The notes under the pieces: model-generated
What the model saw: the letters and a program-made list of their open reading frames with translations, nothing else
Database searches by the model: none
What the model was told of the DNA's origin: nothing
Shown: in pieces, positions 23,374 to 26,773 of the stretch
Layout: each line of letters opens with the position of its first letter
Numbering within the stretch: position 1 is the stretch's first letter
NCBI GenBank assembly: GCA_031424495.1
Contig: JANPHP010000482.1
Coordinates: 1-26,773, forward strand
Length of the DNA: 26,773 bases
DNA from: JADKCL01 sp031424495
GTDB lineage: Bacteria > Bacteroidota > Bacteroidia > J057 > JADKCL01
Direction: 5' to 3'
Program-made: the position numbers and the translations under genes

Positions 23374-24903
23374 TTAGCCATTGCCCGACTTCTTGACGAC
23401 CTTCAAGATCAAGTCTTGACGGTCACCGTCGCCAGTATGCTCGGAACGCACCATGTACTCGTCTTTGCCGACTTTATTGGTGAGCATTTCGCTGTTTTTA
23501 TAGTCGCCATCTTTGGTGGCCATCTTGCCCTCTGGCAAGAACTGCGTGCGTATCAAGAAGTCTCCGTAGTTGCCTGACTGCACAGCGATTTTGGTGCCTG
23601 GCTTTGCATCATAGGCTCCATCGGCATTGGCTGAGTTCCAGAGGCGAATGCGTTGCGCATTGGGGCCTTGTGCGCTCACAACGGTCATCTCCCACTCTCC
23701 TTTGCCAAACTTGCCCCGACGGGCGTCTTTGGCATCCCAAACGGTCTCGATATCCTTGCCAAACTCTGCCTTTTCTAGCAACTTGCCTTCCTTGCCGTAG
23801 TAATCCTTGCCATCTTGGTCGTCCAAGAAGGAGGTGTAGCCACTCAAGATATTGGACTCGAGCACCAAGCGGTGAAAGTCTTGCTGATTGGTTTCATTTT
23901 TTTCATAGCCTTCAATCGCCTGACGGCTCAAGCGAATGACCTCCGAGCCTTTGTTGCTCGCAAAGCTCACCTTGTTGGCGCTCAGACCGAAGGGCTGAAT
24001 CTCTGGACCGCTGCCCCAGTTCAAGTCGCTGCGAATGTCGCGCTGCGTATCGCCAGTGTTTTCGCCATACTTGTTGAGGTAATGCACCAACCTTGGATCG
24101 TTGATGTTGTTGGGCATTTGCTCGGCTACAAACTGCGTGAACTTGGGGTATTTGGCCATGTCTTCATCACGCATCTTGAAGCGCTGCACAGGAGCATTCT
24201 TGTCATCCTTGGCCTTTTTCAGTTGCGCTGGAGCGGCAACCGGTTCGTCTTTTTCGTCTTTTTTCTTCAGCTGGGCGGGTGCGCCTTCCTTTTCTTTCTC
24301 GTCTTTTTTCTTCAACTGAGCGGGTGCGCCGTCCTTTTCCTTCTCGTCTTTTTTCTTCAGCTGCGCTGCCCCCCCTTCGGGCTTGAGCTTCTTGGATTTG
24401 AGGGGAGATTCCTTTTTGGGATCATCGATCGTCTTGGCCACTGAATCGGCCTCTTTTTCCAAGTGATCCTGCGAATTGAGCGCCATGCCAGCGACTTGTC
24501 CCGTGGCTTTTACCCGGCCTTCGGCTTGCTGCTTGGTATGTGCAAGTTCATGCCCAATCAGTTCTTGACCCTTTTTGCTATTCGGATCGTACTGACCTGG
24601 CGCAAAGTGAATTTCATTTCCTTGGGAATAGGCCAATGCACCTGCTTCAACGGCCTTTTCTGAATTGGCGTGAACCTTCACGTCTTTCAAATCCATTTTG
24701 ACCGCCCCTTCCATCTTTTCGCGCACCTGCTCAGGCAGTTTGCTGGCGCTGCCTGCATTGGCATCAGAAGACTCCTTTTTTTGCAAGGGCGATGTATTCA
24801 AGGCAAACTGTGGCGGAGCCATTGTTTTGGCCTTGCCGGCTTTGCGCTGAAGGGCTTGAGGCTCTTCTTGCTTCTTTTTCTGGATTTTGGCGTTCTTATT
24901 CAT
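23374..24903 (-). CDS. DUF4157 (eCIS-core) HExxH protein with lysine-rich repeat linker and unassigned C-terminal domain
   Basis: 509 aa from ATG 24903 (MNKNAKIQKKKQEEPQALQR); a TTG two codons earlier is ignored. Residues 1-55 are basic and disordered. Residues about 56-130 are a DUF4157 domain: LPEQVREKMEGAVKMDLKDV, VKVHANSEKA, the pattern from HFAPGQYDP to GHELAHTKQQ. HELAH (118-122) is the zinc-binding HExxH, and LEKEAD (148-153) can supply a further ligand. Residues 176-238 are four repeats of AQLKKKDEKEK-type sequence, a flexible linker. Residues about 241-509 are a separate domain I do not recognise (VHYLNKYGENTGDTQ, LLEKAEFGKDIETVWDAKDA, GKGEWEMTVVSAQG). No signal peptide. In other bacteria DUF4157 proteins are associated with extracellular contractile injection systems and similar toxin-delivery loci, as effectors or processing proteins. 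No injection-system structural gene is present here, so the role is inferred. Confidence 0.85.
   Translation of the reverse strand: MNKNAKIQKKKQEEPQALQRKAGKAKTMAPPQFALNTSPLQKKESSDANAGSASKLPEQVREKMEGAVKMDLKDVKVHANSEKAVEAGALAYSQGNEIHFAPGQYDPNSKKGQELIGHELAHTKQQAEGRVKATGQVAGMALNSQDHLEKEADSVAKTIDDPKKESPLKSKKLKPEGGAAQLKKKDEKEKDGAPAQLKKKDEKEKEGAPAQLKKKDEKDEPVAAPAQLKKAKDDKNAPVQRFKMRDEDMAKYPKFTQFVAEQMPNNINDPRLVHYLNKYGENTGDTQRDIRSDLNWGSGPEIQPFGLSANKVSFASNKGSEVIRLSRQAIEGYEKNETNQQDFHRLVLESNILSGYTSFLDDQDGKDYYGKEGKLLEKAEFGKDIETVWDAKDARRGKFGKGEWEMTVVSAQGPNAQRIRLWNSANADGAYDAKPGTKIAVQSGNYGDFLIRTQFLPEGKMATKDGDYKNSEMLTNKVGKDEYMVRSEHTGDGDRQDLILKVVKKSGNG
24192..24366 (-). repeat. In-gene repeats encoding AQLKKKDEKEK(D/E)GAP units
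   Basis: Four consecutive protein units of 15, 15, 16 and 13 residues; the first two differ at one residue. They form the linker between the DUF4157 domain and the C-terminal domain. Confidence 0.85.
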
Positions 24904-25125
24904 AGACAATTGGGCTTTAGGGCGGGTCGATCCGCAAAACGAGACATTTTCGAGATGCTAATATACCCAATAGTCGATGTAAATCAAGCTGATCCACGCT
25001 AGCATCAGAAGAAACTTTTCCACGATAGTCGCCTGATTCTTGGACATTTTGGACGCTAGGCAAGCCCCTAGATTGTTCGCACCTGCCAAAAGCATAAGTA
25101 AGCGTGCGAGTCCGACCAAACCATC

Positions 25126-25167
25126 AAAAAATTGGCCGAGCCAACACAGGGTTTAGCTCGGCCAATT
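25126..25167 (-). terminator. Terminator after the desaturase gene
   Basis: 12-bp perfect stem, 25130-25141 with 25156-25167 (AATTGGCCGAGC), 14-nt loop, followed on the minus strand by a run of T (A run 25126-25131). It lies 40 bp beyond the stop. Confidence 0.8.
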
Positions 25168-25206
25168 CTCTATACAATCACGTGCAATACATGCACCACA
25201 TTCAAA

Positions 25207-26334
25207 TCAAGCAAGTTCTCCTTGGTAGATCGAGTGCGTTTGCCAGAAATTTTTGCCACGCAAGATCCATTTGTCGCGCCATGCCTGCATATCGACCGGC
25301 TTCATCTTGGATTGAAAGCGGCGGTCGAGCGGCTCCACCATGCCAGCGATCTTTTTGCGCAACGAACCGTTGGCGTTTTCCAAAATGACCTGCAATTCTT
25401 CACGCACGGAGATCTTGTTGTAGTATTCGGTGAGATTGCCCTTCCAGTCTGCATCGACAAAATGTCTCCACGAAGCAATCAGCTGCGTGAGCTTGCGCTC
25501 AGGCATGATGCTCGGGCTGTCTAGCAAGTGTGGCAATTGCGCAAGCGCTGCCTTGATGCGTGCATTCTCCTTGGGACTGAACCTCAGGTTCAAGTTCGTT
25601 TTGGGAGCCTTGACCCGCAGCTGAACGATGCCCAAGAAATTGAAGAGCTTGATGATCGGCCACATCGGGTCGATCTCCCACCATTTGTAGCCAAAATTTG
25701 GGCTGGAACCGTTTTTGTGGTGGTTGTTGTGGTAGCTTTCGCCCCACATGAGGAAGTCGACTGGCAAGAAATTCTTGCTTGTATCCTTGAGCTCAAAGTT
25801 GGTGTAACCAAACTTGTGGGCAAACCAATTGATGACAGCGCCATGCAAGGGGCCCATGACCATGGTCAGTGGCAAAAAGAGCCATTGCCACCAAGCCGTA
25901 GCCAAGACGGCATAGATGACAATGTAAATTGCTCCCCAAGCTGCACGCGTAGCAATGTGCTCAGCAAAGTTGTCAAACTTGGGCCAATCGGGCAGGTTTT
26001 TCAAGAATTTGGGATCGATCGGACGGCTGCGGTCAAAGATGGCGAGGTACTCCTTGCGTGTGCGCCACATCATCGAAAACAAGTTCTTATCGTACTTGGG
26101 TGAATGCGGATCCAACTCGGTGTCTGCAAAAGCATGGTGCATGCGGTGCAAGATGCCATACACGTTGGCGCTCAAATAAGAGGAACCATTTGCAATCCAA
26201 CTACCCACGAAAAAGACCTTTTCCATGAAAGGGCTCATCTTGAACATCTGGTGAGCTGCATACCTGTGATTAAAGAATGACTGAAAAAACAGGGAGAAAT
26301 ACCAGTGGAATATGAACAACAGGACAATAACCAT
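25207..26334 (-). CDS. Membrane-bound acyl-CoA-type fatty acid desaturase
   Basis: 375 aa from ATG 26334 (MVIVLLFIFHWYFSLFFQSF). An upstream extension to 26544 has low-complexity, Cys-rich sequence without domain features and is rejected. The enzyme introduces a double bond into a membrane fatty acid using a di-iron centre, O2 and an electron donor, in the inner membrane. All three histidine boxes of the desaturase superfamily are present: HRYAAH (23-28), HRMHH (63-67) and HNNHH (202-206). Hydrophobic segments lie at 1-21, 40-60 and 132-165. GPLHGAVINWFAHKFGYTNF fits the delta-9 acyl-CoA / stearoyl-CoA desaturase-like subfamily. The C-terminal 110 residues are helical and soluble. The N-terminus is short, so an upstream non-ATG start remains possible. 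Monocistronic; the terminator is at 25126-25167. Confidence 0.9.
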   Translation of the reverse strand: MVIVLLFIFHWYFSLFFQSFFNHRYAAHQMFKMSPFMEKVFFVGSWIANGSSYLSANVYGILHRMHHAFADTELDPHSPKYDKNLFSMMWRTRKEYLAIFDRSRPIDPKFLKNLPDWPKFDNFAEHIATRAAWGAIYIVIYAVLATAWWQWLFLPLTMVMGPLHGAVINWFAHKFGYTNFELKDTSKNFLPVDFLMWGESYHNNHHKNGSSPNFGYKWWEIDPMWPIIKLFNFLGIVQLRVKAPKTNLNLRFSPKENARIKAALAQLPHLLDSPSIMPERKLTQLIASWRHFVDADWKGNLTEYYNKISVREELQVILENANGSLRKKIAGMVEPLDRRFQSKMKPVDMQAWRDKWILRGKNFWQTHSIYQGELA

Positions 26335-26635
26335 AAGTGCAAAATAACAACAATTTTGCCAAATCAAAAAGCTGCATCCTCCAAAGGTGCAAGGCGTTGC
26401 GCTCGGCAAGTGCGACCATCCGCCAATAATACAACGTGGCATCAGGGTATTTGTTCCAGCCAATTTGCCATTCTGGCTACAATGGGAGGCCGCCCGTGCA
26501 TTCAAAACGCTGGATAGCAAGTCCATTCGCCGTTTCCACGACAAAAATTTTCATTTAAGTGACGAAAATCAAGTAAATTGCATTCGTTTTGGGTAGAGGT
26601 GTATGCCCCTGTGTTACCAACTAAATTTTTGAACT
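26335..26635. other. Intergenic region between divergent genes
   Basis: 301 bp between the desaturase start (minus) and the next secreted-protein start (plus). No confident promoter box or gene was found. Confidence 0.5.
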
Positions 26636-26773
26636 GTGAAAACTAAATTACAACTAGTCACCCTTTTGGGGTGCTTGCTATTGGGTATTGGAGGACTCCG
26701 AGCCCAAACCTTACTCTACTCAGAAAGCTTTGAAACCGACGGTGAAGGCTCGCGCTACACCTCCAACACCTAC
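26636..26773 (+). CDS. Start of a secreted protein, truncated by the right edge
   Basis: 46 codons from a GTG at 26636 (read as MKTKLQLVTLLGCLLLGIGG). Residues 1-25 are a clear signal peptide: Lys-rich start, hydrophobic core LLGCLLLGIGGL, cleavage after R-A before QTLLYSESFETDGEG. The stretch after cleavage, S-E-S-F-E-T-D-G-E-G, resembles the opening of large T9SS cargo proteins in Saprospirales-like genomes. It is probably another exported surface protein, but the rest is outside the window. The only in-frame start near the signal peptide is GTG. Confidence 0.7.
   Translation, partial: MKTKLQLVTLLGCLLLGIGGLRAQTLLYSESFETDGEGSRYTSNTY

Noticed and set aside
23374..24903. Complete extracellular contractile injection system locus
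   Set aside because: Only the DUF4157 protein is present. No sheath, tube, baseplate or ATPase gene is found in the flanking sequence.

Overview
The window looks like chromosome from a Bacteroidota bacterium, probably of the Saprospirales or Chitinophagales type (the order is inference). Evidence: two very large secreted proteins built from SprB-type repeats and ending in the gliding-motility-associated type B C-terminal sorting domain of the type IX secretion system (T9SS); Bacteroidota-style RHS core sequence; a Bacteroidota-type XRE regulator; and a promoter-like site matching the Bacteroidota TTTG / TAnnTTTG consensus.

Layout. (1) 1-5400, minus strand: an accessory polymorphic-toxin locus. 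Read right to left, three small immunity-like genes (5399-5136, 5099-4668, 4548-3889) lead into an N-terminally truncated RHS 'tip' (3902-1850) with its own unique C-terminal domain. A putative immunity gene (1860-1204) follows, then a second truncated RHS tip (1104 to beyond base 1). The tips share a 528-bp segment, 1-528 and 3351-3878, that is about 94.5 percent identical, with only one amino-acid change among 29 nucleotide differences. Both tips carry a lamin-tail-like domain inserted in the RHS core. The second tip contains a frameshift at a run of five G. (2) 5400-6248: no confident gene, but three unrelated short tandem repeat tracts. (3) 6249-18083, plus strand: two neighbouring giant surface or secreted proteins (2349 and 1531 aa) with different N-termini (NIDO-like versus choice-of-anchor-L plus Calx-beta) on a homologous C-terminal arm of about 756 aa. 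Each is followed by a strong terminator.

(4) 18170-26334: ordinary chromosomal genes separated by several gene-poor gaps: an XRE-type regulator, a small membrane protein, a hotdog acyl-CoA thioesterase, a small acidic-tailed protein, a SET-domain methyltransferase-like protein, a DUF4157 (eCIS-core) HExxH protein with a lysine-rich repeat linker and an unassigned C-terminal domain, and an acyl-CoA-type fatty acid desaturase. (5) 26636 to the right edge: the start of another secreted protein.

The region most worth a second look is the RHS tip / immunity array, because of the embedded lamin-tail domain, the almost purely synonymous divergence and the toxin-immunity overlaps. Next are the nested module duplication in the 2349-aa protein and the uncharacterised C-terminal half of the DUF4157 protein. 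I found no rRNA, tRNA, CRISPR array, insertion sequence or complete phage module.
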